Positions 31,584-41,548 of a stretch of 64,000 bases of DNA are shown here, in pieces. This stretch comes from Prochlorococcus sp. AG-686-J21 (GTDB taxonomy: Bacteria; Cyanobacteriota; Cyanobacteriia; PCC-6307; Cyanobiaceae): positions 1 through 64,000 of the forward strand of contig QCVS01000009.1 of assembly GCA_003210285.1 (NCBI GenBank), written 5' to 3'. Position numbers and translations under genes: made by a program. The notes under the pieces were generated by a model. That model did not search any database. It had not been told where the DNA came from and saw only the letters and a list, made by a program, of their open reading frames with translations. The stretch's first letter is position 1; each line of letters begins with the position of its first letter.

Positions 31584-31909
31584 GCAGATTTATTATTATC
31601 TTTTTTTTAATTTTGTTAAATTTCATCGTTTTACCAAATCAAACGCTAGCTGAAACACCTCTTAATGTTTATATGAATGATTTTTACTCTAAATCTAACG
31701 AAGCCAGTAAGATTCTCAAAGAAATCGAAATTACTCTCAAAGAGGGTTCTAGAAAAAATGTATGTTCAAGACAGAGAGAAGCTGCAAGGTTAGGATTATT
31801 AGCTAATAAATCGTTAATTAAAGCATTTGAAGTGGGAGGAACAGAACCACCGATGGAAGCTATAAAATCTAGTCAAAAAAGATGGGAATCTATTTTCAAT
31901 GAATGTTAA
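31580..31909 (+). CDS. Secreted hypothetical protein
   Basis: N-terminal signal peptide; 109 aa. Confidence 0.6.
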   Translation: MSRFIIIFFLILLNFIVLPNQTLAETPLNVYMNDFYSKSNEASKILKEIEITLKEGSRKNVCSRQREAARLGLLANKSLIKAFEVGGTEPPMEAIKSSQKRWESIFNEC

Positions 31910-31943
31910 AAAAACGCAAGTCAACAAAAACTTATGAAGTTCT

Positions 31944-32378
31944 TTAAATTTGCATTCTTACAGATCTGCTAATAAACGGTATTTCAGGTTCAACGCCATT
32001 AATACACTGGAAGATAGAGAAAATGAAAATAGATAGTGTAAATATAAATACTACTGAACCAAATTCAACTAAAGGAAAAATACGTAATAGATAAGTAATT
32101 ATGATCAAGGCAATATCAAGGAGTAATGCTTGGCAAGCGTTATATCTTATGAAATAAGGGACATTAGGATTTCTTACAACTCCTGCAAACAATATTATAA
32201 AAAATAATAAACCCCCAAAAGGTAAGGATCTTTCAATTATCTCAACAGGGAATGTGAGCAATAAAATTACTTTTAAAAAAGAAAATTTATAGAATAAATA
32301 ATATCCAAAAGGCAAGGACGCCTTCAAAGGCAAAGTATAAAAAATAACTGAAGTTGCTCGTTGAATTATTTGATTCAA
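31944..32378 (-). CDS. Tic20 family (Ycf60-like) protein
   Basis: NPNVPYFIRYNACQALLLDIAL with four TM segments. Confidence 0.85.
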   Translation of the reverse strand: MNQIIQRATSVIFYTLPLKASLPFGYYLFYKFSFLKVILLLTFPVEIIERSLPFGGLLFFIILFAGVVRNPNVPYFIRYNACQALLLDIALIIITYLLRIFPLVEFGSVVFIFTLSIFIFSIFQCINGVEPEIPFISRSVRMQI

Positions 32379-32468
32379 TTAAAAACCATCCTTTAATATT
32401 TAATTTAACGTATTTTCATAAAAACTAACTTTACCAAATATCATTGTCTATAAATAATTAAACTTTTA

Positions 32469-32858
32469 ATGAGAATCTTACACACCATGTTGAGAGTTGG
32501 TGATTTAGATAAGTCTATTGATTTTTATGTAAATAGATTAGGGATGAATCTTATAAGACGAAAAGATTATCCTCATGGAGAATTTACTTTAGCTTTTGTT
32601 GGCTATGGTTCTGAGAAAGATAACGCAGTAATTGAGTTAACTCATAATTGGAGCAAAAAGTCAGAGGACTATGAGCTTGGAAATAAGTATGGGCATATCG
32701 CTATTGGTGTAAAAGATATATATTACATTTGCCAGGGGTTAGTAGATAACGGCTGTAATGTTACGACTAAACCAAAAACGATGAAAAACAGCACAACTGT
32801 TCTAGCATTTGTTGAAGATCCTGATGGATATAAGATTGAACTTATTGAAAGAGATTAG
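32469..32858 (+). CDS. gloA: Lactoylglutathione lyase (glyoxalase I)
   Basis: MRILHTMLRVGDLDKSIDFYVNRLGM ... FVEDPDGYKIELIER. Confidence 0.95.
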   Translation: MRILHTMLRVGDLDKSIDFYVNRLGMNLIRRKDYPHGEFTLAFVGYGSEKDNAVIELTHNWSKKSEDYELGNKYGHIAIGVKDIYYICQGLVDNGCNVTTKPKTMKNSTTVLAFVEDPDGYKIELIERD

Positions 32859-32860
32859 TT

Positions 32861-33013
32861 ATGGCAATTTCAGAATTAAATGAAGATACACAGGATCAAA
32901 TATGTGATCTTCTTGAAAATTTGCAGCAAATAGAGAAACTTAAAAATAAAGATATGCGTATTTTGTTAGATAAAATAGTTAGACCGTATGGAGGAAAAGT
33001 AGTAAATAAATAG
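32861..33013 (+). CDS. 50-aa hypothetical protein downstream of gloA
   Basis: MAISELNEDTQDQICDLLENLQQIEKLKNKDMRILLDKIVRPYGGKVVNK*; 2 bp after gloA stop. Confidence 0.6.
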   Translation: MAISELNEDTQDQICDLLENLQQIEKLKNKDMRILLDKIVRPYGGKVVNK

Positions 33014-33124
33014 TTTAGTTTCTAATTATTTTGCTATAAATTAATAGAGGCCAAACCTCAATGAGTTAAATAAATGTTCAACTCCAAGACATAGATTGAT
33101 TACGTATAGTAGTGTATTCAATTT

Positions 33125-33166
33125 AATAACCCTTCTAGTAGTGGGAATTTCTGGAAGGGTTTCTTG
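33125..33166 (+). terminator. Terminator-like hairpin
   Basis: AACCCTTC...GAAGGGTT then TCTTGTTTTT. Confidence 0.6.
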
Positions 33167-33203
33167 TTTTTACCTTGCCGTGTCAAGACAAAATTAAGTA
33201 TTA

Positions 33204-33581
33204 ATGGATAAAACTATAACTTGGCTAATTAGGGGGGCTGTTCTTATTGTTATTGGAGTATGCCTTCTTGCATATTTAAACTTAGAGAAAAAACCATCAT
33301 TAATGTTTTCAAAACCTACTATTGAGGATTTAAAATATAAAGAATTAGATAAGAAACGTGCGAATGCGGAATTTGCTGCAAAAAGGGATTCTATAGACTA
33401 CGACAAATTTGGAAGTTCAATTTTTTGTAATTCCTCAATAAATAGTTGGATTGAATCTGTAAATTATTCCAAGCAAATGGATTTGTATATTTTTGGGAAA
33501 GATGCGGATTTATCAGACTGGGATAATTCAATCAAAGATTATGAAAACGAAAGGTCAAGATGTAGAGACTTTAATTCTTAA
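33204..33581 (+). CDS. Hypothetical single-TM protein
   Basis: 125-aa intact ORF with N-terminal TM. Confidence 0.55.
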   Translation: MDKTITWLIRGAVLIVIGVCLLAYLNLEKKPSLMFSKPTIEDLKYKELDKKRANAEFAAKRDSIDYDKFGSSIFCNSSINSWIESVNYSKQMDLYIFGKDADLSDWDNSIKDYENERSRCRDFNS

Positions 33582-33772
33582 AGGTATTTTTATTTGCCTA
33601 GAACCGTGATTTATCCCAAAAGTTGAAATTTTTGGGTATTTAGGAAAAAAGTTATCGTATTTTGAAAAACTTATGATGCAAAATACAAATACTACAATCT
33701 AATTACATTCTAATTAGATTTAATAGACATTCTATATAGATTAAACTATTCTTAGATTATAGCTAAGAATTT

Positions 33773-34270
33773 ATGTTCAAGAATTGGTCTTACATTAGAG
33801 ATGAATGGCTTAAGAGCACAACTATTGCGCAAGATGATGCAAAGTGGGCGTTAGAAGCTTTAATTAATACGGAAGAAGATTTATTTGAAATAGAAAGAAA
33901 ATTTAAAAATAATCAAGATGCATTAGGACAAGTTAGAAGTCTAAAGAAAAAAGTTAAAGAAACTATATCCTCAAAAGAAACAAGCCTAGATGACATTACT
34001 TTAAATACTTCTAATTCAAACAAAGTTCAAATTTCAGTCCCATCAAATCTCAATTATCTTTTAAAGGTTTGGGCAGCTGCAGAAGGCCGCGATTTATCAA
34101 GTGTTGCATTTCAATGTTTAGAGACCGGACTTAGAGAAATGAAGAGCAAAGGTTCAATTCCATCCATAGCAATAAATCGATATGATTCTGCTTGTCAGAA
34201 AAGAATTGCCCTAGCAGAAGTAAGTAATTTATTGGAAAAATACGAAATTTCTCAAAACGAACAAAAATAA
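33773..34270 (+). CDS. Hypothetical protein with RHH-like C-terminal segment
   Basis: VQISVPSNLNYLLKVWAAAEGRDLSSVAFQCLETGLREM. Confidence 0.5.
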   Translation: MFKNWSYIRDEWLKSTTIAQDDAKWALEALINTEEDLFEIERKFKNNQDALGQVRSLKKKVKETISSKETSLDDITLNTSNSNKVQISVPSNLNYLLKVWAAAEGRDLSSVAFQCLETGLREMKSKGSIPSIAINRYDSACQKRIALAEVSNLLEKYEISQNEQK

Positions 34271-34271
34271 A

Positions 34272-34658
34272 ATGGCTTTAAAAAAAATAAATAAAGAATA
34301 TCACAAATTCATTTCATCATCTTTAATTTTAGCGCCTCAAAAATCCAAATTTGGAATAGTTTATACCCTTTATTCGGCTAGATTAAATTCAATAGAAGTG
34401 GGCTTTGCTGAAAATGATAATGTTCTAAAAAAAAAGGTTTTACAAAGCGATTCAATTTTATTAGATAAAAAAAGAGGTAAAAAGCAAGACCTTAATTTAT
34501 TAATAAAAATTTTAAATGAATTGGATATCAATTTTTCTAGTAAATTAAATTTTAGATACTCAAATATTTTAATGAGACACTTATCTACTTTAGGTTGGCC
34601 CGTGGGGCGATCACTTTATAAACAGAGAAAAATCAAAAAAGAACTTTCATTTGCTTAA
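34272..34658 (+). CDS. GIY-YIG/T5orf172-like hypothetical protein
   Basis: GIVYTLYSARLNSIEVGFAENDNVLKKKV pattern; 1-nt gap after the preceding gene. Confidence 0.45.
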   Translation: MALKKINKEYHKFISSSLILAPQKSKFGIVYTLYSARLNSIEVGFAENDNVLKKKVLQSDSILLDKKRGKKQDLNLLIKILNELDINFSSKLNFRYSNILMRHLSTLGWPVGRSLYKQRKIKKELSFA

Positions 34659-34660
34659 AT

Positions 34661-35134
34661 TTAAATATAATCACATTCCAAAGTTTCTCTAGTTTCTCTA
34701 TTAGTAAAAGGATTAGTTCCAGAGGCATCTTTACAAAATTCCCTTAAAACATCCTTTGGCAAGTAGACATTTGTGAAATCTGCTCCTTGAATTTTTACAT
34801 TTTCAAATTGAGTACTATAAGCAAAAGAATCTTCTAAATTAGTATTTGTTAAATCAGTTCCATCCAGTACTGCTGAGTCTAGAGTAACTTCTCTTAAATT
34901 AGAATTGCTTAAATTAGTATCCTTTAATTTTGCTCCATATAAACTTGCGTTTTGAAGATCACAATCTGATAAATTTGCATCCTGTAAATCTGTCAAATAA
35001 AAAGTTGCACCTTGTAAATCAGATCCCGAAAAATCATTTCCTAGCAATGACTGTTTACCATAATCTAATGCTCCAAAACAACTCGATGGAAAGATTAAAG
35101 TAATCGAACAAATAATCATTATTATAAATCTCAT
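34661..35134 (-). CDS. Secreted pentapeptide-repeat protein
   Basis: Tandem A(D/N)Lxx repeats (DANLSDCDLQNASLYGAKLKDTNLSNSNL). Confidence 0.92.
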   Translation of the reverse strand: MRFIIMIICSITLIFPSSCFGALDYGKQSLLGNDFSGSDLQGATFYLTDLQDANLSDCDLQNASLYGAKLKDTNLSNSNLREVTLDSAVLDGTDLTNTNLEDSFAYSTQFENVKIQGADFTNVYLPKDVLREFCKDASGTNPFTNRETRETLECDYI

Positions 35135-35242
35135 TTAAATCAAAAAATGTTTAACTAAATTCTAACTTCTTAAGTTGAAAACAAGAAATCTATTTTTAAA
35201 TGAATGCTATATTTATTGATATGAAAAATATACAAGTAGATT

Positions 35243-36883
35243 TTGGATATAAATCCTTTTGATGCGATCGTAGTAGGTTCAGGAGCTACAGGTGGAGTAG
35301 CTGCACTTACTTTAGCCGAACAAGGATTAAGAGTTCTAGTAATAGAAGCAGGACCTCAAATCAAAAGAAATGAGGCTAGTAGTAATGAGCCGAAAGACAC
35401 CTTAAACAGACTATCAGGAATAGTCTCGAAGAAACACGCTAATCAAAGTCAACATCCTGGTTATTGGAAAAACAACCCTAATTTATATTCAAATGAATTA
35501 AATCATCCTTATAGCCAATCAAAAGACAAGCCATTCCTTTGGACTCAAGGGAAGCAATATGGAGGAAGATCATTAACTTGGGGAGGTATTACCTTGAGAT
35601 TTTCTCGAGATGATTTTCATCCATCAAAAAAAGATGGGTACGGTCCAGATTGGCCTATTTCCTACGATGAATTATCACCTCATTATGATTTTATTGAGAA
35701 ATTTTGTGGAATTTATGGACAAAAAGATAACATTAAAGAGGTTCCAAATGGTAAATATATTGGTGAAATACCTCTTACAAATAATGAAAGTATTTTTGGG
35801 AATCAAGTCAAATCAAAATTAAACTATCCATTTATTCAATCTAGAGGATTTGACCGTAATTCCTCAGTAAAAGAAGACCAATGGCCGAGATCTTCAAGTG
35901 TCGGTACCACCTTTAAAAAAGCATTAAGAACAGGAAATGTTCAAATACTTTTTAATCACCTAGTAGATTCATTCGAAACAGATAAAATAACTGAGCTCGC
36001 TTCAAAAATAATCATTGTAAATCTAGAAAATGGTCAAAGAATATCATTAAATTGCGATTTAATTATCTTATGTGCATCCACAATATCAACCCTTAGAATT
36101 CTACTTAACTCGGAAATTAAATCAAACTCTTCAGGTTTTAAAGATCCCTCCGGTAAGTTAGGTAAATATTTGATGGATCATATTTCTATCTGTAGATTTT
36201 TTTCAATTCCTAATACAATTAAAACAAAAAATAAATCTCATACTTGTCCTAACCTCTCAGGTGCGGGGAGCTTTTTTATACCATTCGGGTCAAATTTACC
36301 TAAACCTGAAAGTATTAATTTTTTAAGAGGTTATGGAATTTGGGGCGCAATTGATAGGCTTGGAATCCCTAAGTTTTTACAAAAAGATTTAAATTCTTCT
36401 ACAGGTTTTCTAATCGCCCATGGTGAGGTCCTACCAAGAGAAGAAAATTCAGTATCTCTCTCTAAGAGAACAGATAAATGGGGGATTCCAATCCCTCATA
36501 TTGAATTCAAATGGAGTGAAAACGAATTAAATATGGCTAAACATATGGAAAGTACGATAAGAGATTCAATAGAAGCTGCGGAGGGAGATATTAGAGGAAT
36601 TGATGAGCTCATAAAAATCCCATATGTAGGATTATTTACAGAAAAATCCATTGCACTTTCGGGAAGTCCACCACCTCCCGGATATTATATTCATGAAGTA
36701 GGAGGAGCAGCTATGGGATTTAATGAGGAAGAAAGTGTCGTCAATAAATCAAATCAACTATGGAGGTGCAGCAATGTCCTTGTACTAGATGGTGCATGTT
36801 GGCCAACTTCTTCATGGCAGAGTCCTACCCTAACGATGATGGCTATAAGCAGAAGAGCTTGTTTAAATATTAAAAAGACTTAG
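35243..36883 (+). CDS. GMC-family FAD-dependent oxidoreductase
   Basis: AIVVGSGATGGVAALTLAEQGLRVLVIEAGP; GGRSLTWGGI; C-terminal HEVGGAAMG...LDGACWPTSSWQSPTLTMMA. Confidence 0.88.
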   Translation: MDINPFDAIVVGSGATGGVAALTLAEQGLRVLVIEAGPQIKRNEASSNEPKDTLNRLSGIVSKKHANQSQHPGYWKNNPNLYSNELNHPYSQSKDKPFLWTQGKQYGGRSLTWGGITLRFSRDDFHPSKKDGYGPDWPISYDELSPHYDFIEKFCGIYGQKDNIKEVPNGKYIGEIPLTNNESIFGNQVKSKLNYPFIQSRGFDRNSSVKEDQWPRSSSVGTTFKKALRTGNVQILFNHLVDSFETDKITELASKIIIVNLENGQRISLNCDLIILCASTISTLRILLNSEIKSNSSGFKDPSGKLGKYLMDHISICRFFSIPNTIKTKNKSHTCPNLSGAGSFFIPFGSNLPKPESINFLRGYGIWGAIDRLGIPKFLQKDLNSSTGFLIAHGEVLPREENSVSLSKRTDKWGIPIPHIEFKWSENELNMAKHMESTIRDSIEAAEGDIRGIDELIKIPYVGLFTEKSIALSGSPPPPGYYIHEVGGAAMGFNEEESVVNKSNQLWRCSNVLVLDGACWPTSSWQSPTLTMMAISRRACLNIKKT

Positions 36884-37127
36884 AAGGTGTAAAAAGTTGA
36901 TTTATGTAAATCTCTGAGACTGAACTATCTGTACATCCGTTTTGAACAAGAAAAGTAGCTAAAGCAGAATTTATAAGCTTGTATTGATCCCATGTAGGAT
37001 TTTGTAAAACAAAATCTTTCATAGTTTCATAAAGACTTTCAGAAAGCTCAGTTTCTAAAGAGACTTTTGATGGAAAAGAATTATCAAATTTAACTTCAAT
37101 GTTATTCTCTTGATTTATTTGATTCAT
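36870..37127 (-). CDS. DUF2811-type protein
   Basis: VSLETELSESLYETMKDFVLQNPTWDQYKLINSALATFLVQNG. Confidence 0.7.
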   Translation of the reverse strand: MNQINQENNIEVKFDNSFPSKVSLETELSESLYETMKDFVLQNPTWDQYKLINSALATFLVQNGCTDSSVSEIYINQLFTPSKSF

Positions 37128-37477
37128 AAAACAAACTTCATGTTTAAATATAATTGTCTATTTTTATTTAAAAGTCAAAAATATATTTTTATCAGCTCGA
37201 CACCTTTATCAAATGAGACTCATGTTATAGATGAGATTTAGCAAAAAAGAATTCCAAAAGAGTCAAATTGAAAAAAGCTTTAAGAAAAGTCAATAATAAT
37301 GTTGAAGTGCTGTTATTTTCGAGATGAGGCTTTGTACCTAATTCGATGTGGATACGTTCGTGGAAAACTTATTATTAACTGTGGAAAAAACAACCCAAAA
37401 TACTTTTCTGAATATCTATTAGGAATACTTATATATGATTAGTCTATTGAGACTAAATTAAGAAAGAGACAGTTGAT

Positions 37478-38614
37478 TCACTCTTTTTCAACTGAATTTC
37501 TTAAGATTTGATCATCACTAAGCAAGCGAAGCGTAACAGGTCCCAAGGGATGTTTTGAATTTGGGTAAACACTATGATGATGGTGATCTTCATGTTTATG
37601 CTTATGTTCATAATTCTTTTTTTCTACTAAAAGTAGTGGCTGTTTATCAACATCACTCAAACTTTGGCTATTAGTTTCGCAAGCCCCGTTACATTCAGAA
37701 TCACACAAATCACAACTGAGTCCTAAGCCCTCAACATGATCATGATGACTTTCTTGTACTAATCCAACTTCTTTTTCAAAACCAAATAAGTTCGATCTAT
37801 ATTTGCAAAGGGAACAATTCATAAAATTATTGCTCTCATCATTAAAAATTTCTTCAATCCTTTCCACAAACGTTTGAACAACATATTTATGAGATGAAAG
37901 ATATTTTGCCTCGTGGAATTCAACATTTGGATTATCAAGTGCCACTAAATCACTTTGCCTTTTTATTCTTGTTACCAGTACCCCTGAAAAAAGAAAGTAG
38001 GGAAAAATAATTATGTTTTTATAACCAAGTCTTACAACATTTCGCAAACCAGGTTCTACTAATGGAAATGTTACTCCCGAGAATACAGTTTCTCCCCATC
38101 CCAAACCAACTCCTTCAACGACCATTCTTGTAATTTTTGATACGTTAGAATTTGCATCAGGATCAGAAGAGCCTCTTCCAACAACAACTAATAGTGATTC
38201 TTCAGGAATTAGAGAGTTATGTTTTTTGAATACTTCTTTAACTCTCTCGCAAGCGGCACTAATCATTAAATTATTAATTCCTAATTCTCTTCCATAAATT
38301 ATTTCCATATCTGTTTTCTTCGCATAATTCATAAGCAAACTTGGTATATCATTTTTAACGTGTCCAGCAGCAAAAAGCATAGCCGGGATAGCTATTACCT
38401 TTTTTATAGAATTATTCCTTAATTTATCCAAAGCATCAGTAAGAGATGGCTTTGCAAATTCCAAAAAACCAAATTCAACTAATATTGATGGGTATTTTTT
38501 TTGTATAAGCCTGGTTAATTCCTGAAATTCTGTAATAGCTAATTTATTTCTACTCCCATGACCACAAATGAGGATGCCAATTTGCTTATTTAAGTTTGAA
38601 TCAAAAGTATCCAA
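37478..38614 (-). CDS. cbiX: CbiX-type sirohydrochlorin cobalto/ferrochelatase with Cys- and His-rich C-terminal region
   Basis: IGILICGHGSRNKLAITEF; start set to TTG 38614 because the track ORF overlaps the divergent gene. Confidence 0.85.
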   Translation of the reverse strand: MDTFDSNLNKQIGILICGHGSRNKLAITEFQELTRLIQKKYPSILVEFGFLEFAKPSLTDALDKLRNNSIKKVIAIPAMLFAAGHVKNDIPSLLMNYAKKTDMEIIYGRELGINNLMISAACERVKEVFKKHNSLIPEESLLVVVGRGSSDPDANSNVSKITRMVVEGVGLGWGETVFSGVTFPLVEPGLRNVVRLGYKNIIIFPYFLFSGVLVTRIKRQSDLVALDNPNVEFHEAKYLSSHKYVVQTFVERIEEIFNDESNNFMNCSLCKYRSNLFGFEKEVGLVQESHHDHVEGLGLSCDLCDSECNGACETNSQSLSDVDKQPLLLVEKKNYEHKHKHEDHHHHSVYPNSKHPLGPVTLRLLSDDQILRNSVEKE

Positions 38615-38661
38615 TTTTAAGCAATAACTAATAACATAATAGTAAAGAAGAATATTTAGTA

Positions 38662-39942
38662 GTGAAAAATAATAATAATTTACTTGAAGTTCCAAATATT
38701 AATTCCAGAGATGCTCAAATTAAAAACCTAATTTATAAAGTAGATGATAATTTATTTAATAGTCATTATAAATTAACATCAAAATCAGAATATCTTTGTG
38801 TTTGCAGTGGAGGTACTACATCAAGCTGCGCTAAAAATGGTTTAATTACCCTTGATTTAAGAAAAGAATATAACCAAATTCATCTTGATAAAGAAAAGAA
38901 TTTAATAAAAATTGGAGGTGGGGTGATTATGAAGGATCTTATGAATTATTTAGAAAAACATAATAAGACCTTTCCTACTGGCCTATCAAAACTTCCCGGA
39001 GCAGGTTACATATTAACCGGAGGAATAAGTCCGATGAGTCGGAGATATGGATTAGCTATTGATAATATTGCTTCCATAAAAGGATACTTAGGGAATGGGA
39101 CCTTTATATCATTAGAACAAAAAAGTCTAAATTCAGCCCAAAAACTAATATGGGAAGGACTTAAAGGTGCGGCTCCTTTTCTCGCAATAATTACTGAAAT
39201 TAGCCTTAAAACATTCCAATCTCACCCTATTCAAATTATTGAAGGATTTGTAGATGAGAATGAACTCTCAAAAATTATTAATATGGCTGAGGGATTCCCT
39301 GAGAATTTAAGCCTTCAATGGATTTATGCCGAAAAAATATATATTTATATCTTCGCGGAGATAAAAAATGATTTAGATAACAAAATTACTAAAATCTATT
39401 TAAAAAAACTTGAAAATTTTACTTCTCTCAAAATAAAAAAATACGAAAACTATAATCAGATAAATTTTTTTCCAAAAGAATTAGATCTATTCGAATTAAA
39501 TAAGAATAACCATTCAGAAGTAATAAGTCTTCTCGGAGGAGATTTAAAAGATGATATTCAAATTTTTATCAAATGTATGAATGAAATAATTCAGGACAAA
39601 CCAAATAATTCTTGTTATGTTGCTTCACAACAGCTTGGAGGAAAGACAAAAGATTTTGAGTATAAATCAAGTTTCTTTATTCATCGTGCAAGTACTTGGA
39701 AACCTTGGATCTATGCCTCATGGAAAAAAGATGATCTTAAAGAAAAGGAAATTGTTTTGAAGTGGATGAATGAATCGTGGGGAAAACTAAAAATATTTTT
39801 TCCAAAAATTCATCTAGCTCAAATTCATAATCATTTAAATTCACACGAAGAAGAAGTCGATTTATCTTTTGGGAAAAGACTTAGTGAATTAAAAACTTTA
39901 AAGAATATTTGTGATCCAGAAAGCATTTTGCCTCCTTTATAA
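38662..39942 (+). CDS. FAD-binding oxidoreductase (GlcD-like)
   Basis: KIGGGVIMKDLMNYLEKHNKTFPTGLSKLPGAGYILTGGISPMSRRYG. Confidence 0.8.
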   Translation: MKNNNNLLEVPNINSRDAQIKNLIYKVDDNLFNSHYKLTSKSEYLCVCSGGTTSSCAKNGLITLDLRKEYNQIHLDKEKNLIKIGGGVIMKDLMNYLEKHNKTFPTGLSKLPGAGYILTGGISPMSRRYGLAIDNIASIKGYLGNGTFISLEQKSLNSAQKLIWEGLKGAAPFLAIITEISLKTFQSHPIQIIEGFVDENELSKIINMAEGFPENLSLQWIYAEKIYIYIFAEIKNDLDNKITKIYLKKLENFTSLKIKKYENYNQINFFPKELDLFELNKNNHSEVISLLGGDLKDDIQIFIKCMNEIIQDKPNNSCYVASQQLGGKTKDFEYKSSFFIHRASTWKPWIYASWKKDDLKEKEIVLKWMNESWGKLKIFFPKIHLAQIHNHLNSHEEEVDLSFGKRLSELKTLKNICDPESILPPL

Positions 39943-39973
39943 GGTAACTTTTTAAGTATATGAAGAAATTAAA

Positions 39974-41542
39974 ATGTCAAATTTCACCAAATATTTATCT
40001 AAAAATTGGTTAGATGATCCAAAATCCAATATTCTTTCAGGTTTAGTAGTAGCTTTTGCAATGATTCCTGAAGCAATTGCTTTTTCAGGAATTGCTGGGG
40101 TTGATCCTAAAGTTGGACTTTATGGCGCATTCTGCTTATCTATAACAATTGCTATTCTTGGTGGCAGAAGGGGTATGATTACTTCTGCAACAGGATCAAC
40201 AGCCCTTTTAATGACTGGGGTTGTTGCTATTGGAGAAGCACAGGCCCCCGGAACAAATCTTGGTCTTTCCTATTTAATAGCAGCAGGATTATTAGCAGGA
40301 GTTTTTCAAATACTCTGGGGATATCTAAGGCTGGCTTATCAAATGAGGTTTGTACCTACAGGTGTATTAAGCGGATTTGTAAATGCTCTTGCATTATTAA
40401 TATTTCAAGCTCAATTCCTTCAATTAGGAATTGGCATTAATGAAGGGAAACTATTAGAAAATGAACTTTCAAAATATCCGACAAATAGTCAAATACCTAC
40501 TGTTTGGATTCTCGTGATTTTAGGATTAATTGTTATTTACGGATTTCCAAAAATAACAAAAGTAATTCCTTCTCAACTAGTAGCAATTGTTTTGCTTACA
40601 TTTATAAGTATATTTTTTAAATTAGAAATCCCTACTGTTAGTGATTTAGGAACATTACCGAATGGATTTCCCAGCTTATCATTACCATTTGGTGAATTAG
40701 AGAATGGAAAAGCACCATTTAACCTTTCAACTTTAGGAATCATATTGCCAACATCTTTGGCAATATCGCTCGTTGGTTTAATGGAAACATTCTTAACTCA
40801 AGATATATTGGATGATGCCACAGATTCAAGTTCCAACAAAAACAAAGAAGCAAGAGGACAAGGTATAGCTAATATAATTTCCTCTTTATTTGGAGGCATG
40901 GCAGGCTGCGCGCTAGTAGGGCAATCAGTTATGAATAATGAGAATGGAGGTAAATCTAGGTTATCAACTTTAGTTTCAGGATTATCATTACTATTAATGA
41001 TCATACTTTTAAAACCATGGATAGGGGCAATACCCATGGCCGCTTTAGTAGCAATAATGATCACAATTGCTGTTAGTACTGCCGATTTAAATGGTTTAAA
41101 GAATATTAGAAAGATACCAAAAAGTGATACCGCAGTAATGCTTATGACATTTGCGGTTACGATGCTTACAAAACCACATAATCTTGCTCTAGGTGTAATT
41201 GCAGGAGTTGGTTTAGCTGCAATCCTTTTTAGCAGGAAAGTTGCAAAAGTTATAACTGTTTCAAGAGTTAATAGTAAAAACCAAATAACTTACAAGGTTG
41301 AAGGTCAATTATTTTTTGTAAGTAAAATATATTTTCTACAAGGATTCGATATTCATGAGCATCCAAAAGATATTTTAATTGATATGTCTTTAGCTCATAT
41401 TTGGGATCAGAGCGGAGTAGTTGCTCTAGATCAAATTATTAGAAAATTCAAAAATAGCGGTTCAAAAGTTGAGGTAATTGGTTTAAATAAAGAAAGCTTG
41501 AACTTATTTGAAAGACTAGGAGGTCTTGAAATGTCTCACTAA
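39974..41542 (+). CDS. SulP-family anion transporter with STAS domain
   Basis: SGLVVAFAMIPEAIAFSGIAGVDPKVGLYGAF; C-terminal STAS. Confidence 0.93.
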   Translation: MSNFTKYLSKNWLDDPKSNILSGLVVAFAMIPEAIAFSGIAGVDPKVGLYGAFCLSITIAILGGRRGMITSATGSTALLMTGVVAIGEAQAPGTNLGLSYLIAAGLLAGVFQILWGYLRLAYQMRFVPTGVLSGFVNALALLIFQAQFLQLGIGINEGKLLENELSKYPTNSQIPTVWILVILGLIVIYGFPKITKVIPSQLVAIVLLTFISIFFKLEIPTVSDLGTLPNGFPSLSLPFGELENGKAPFNLSTLGIILPTSLAISLVGLMETFLTQDILDDATDSSSNKNKEARGQGIANIISSLFGGMAGCALVGQSVMNNENGGKSRLSTLVSGLSLLLMIILLKPWIGAIPMAALVAIMITIAVSTADLNGLKNIRKIPKSDTAVMLMTFAVTMLTKPHNLALGVIAGVGLAAILFSRKVAKVITVSRVNSKNQITYKVEGQLFFVSKIYFLQGFDIHEHPKDILIDMSLAHIWDQSGVVALDQIIRKFKNSGSKVEVIGLNKESLNLFERLGGLEMSH

Positions 41543-41548
41543 TTTAAT

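Noticed and set aside
33614-33636. CCCAAAA-gttgaaat-TTTTGGG hairpin
   Set aside because: Hairpin without a T-run; too weak to call a terminator or sRNA
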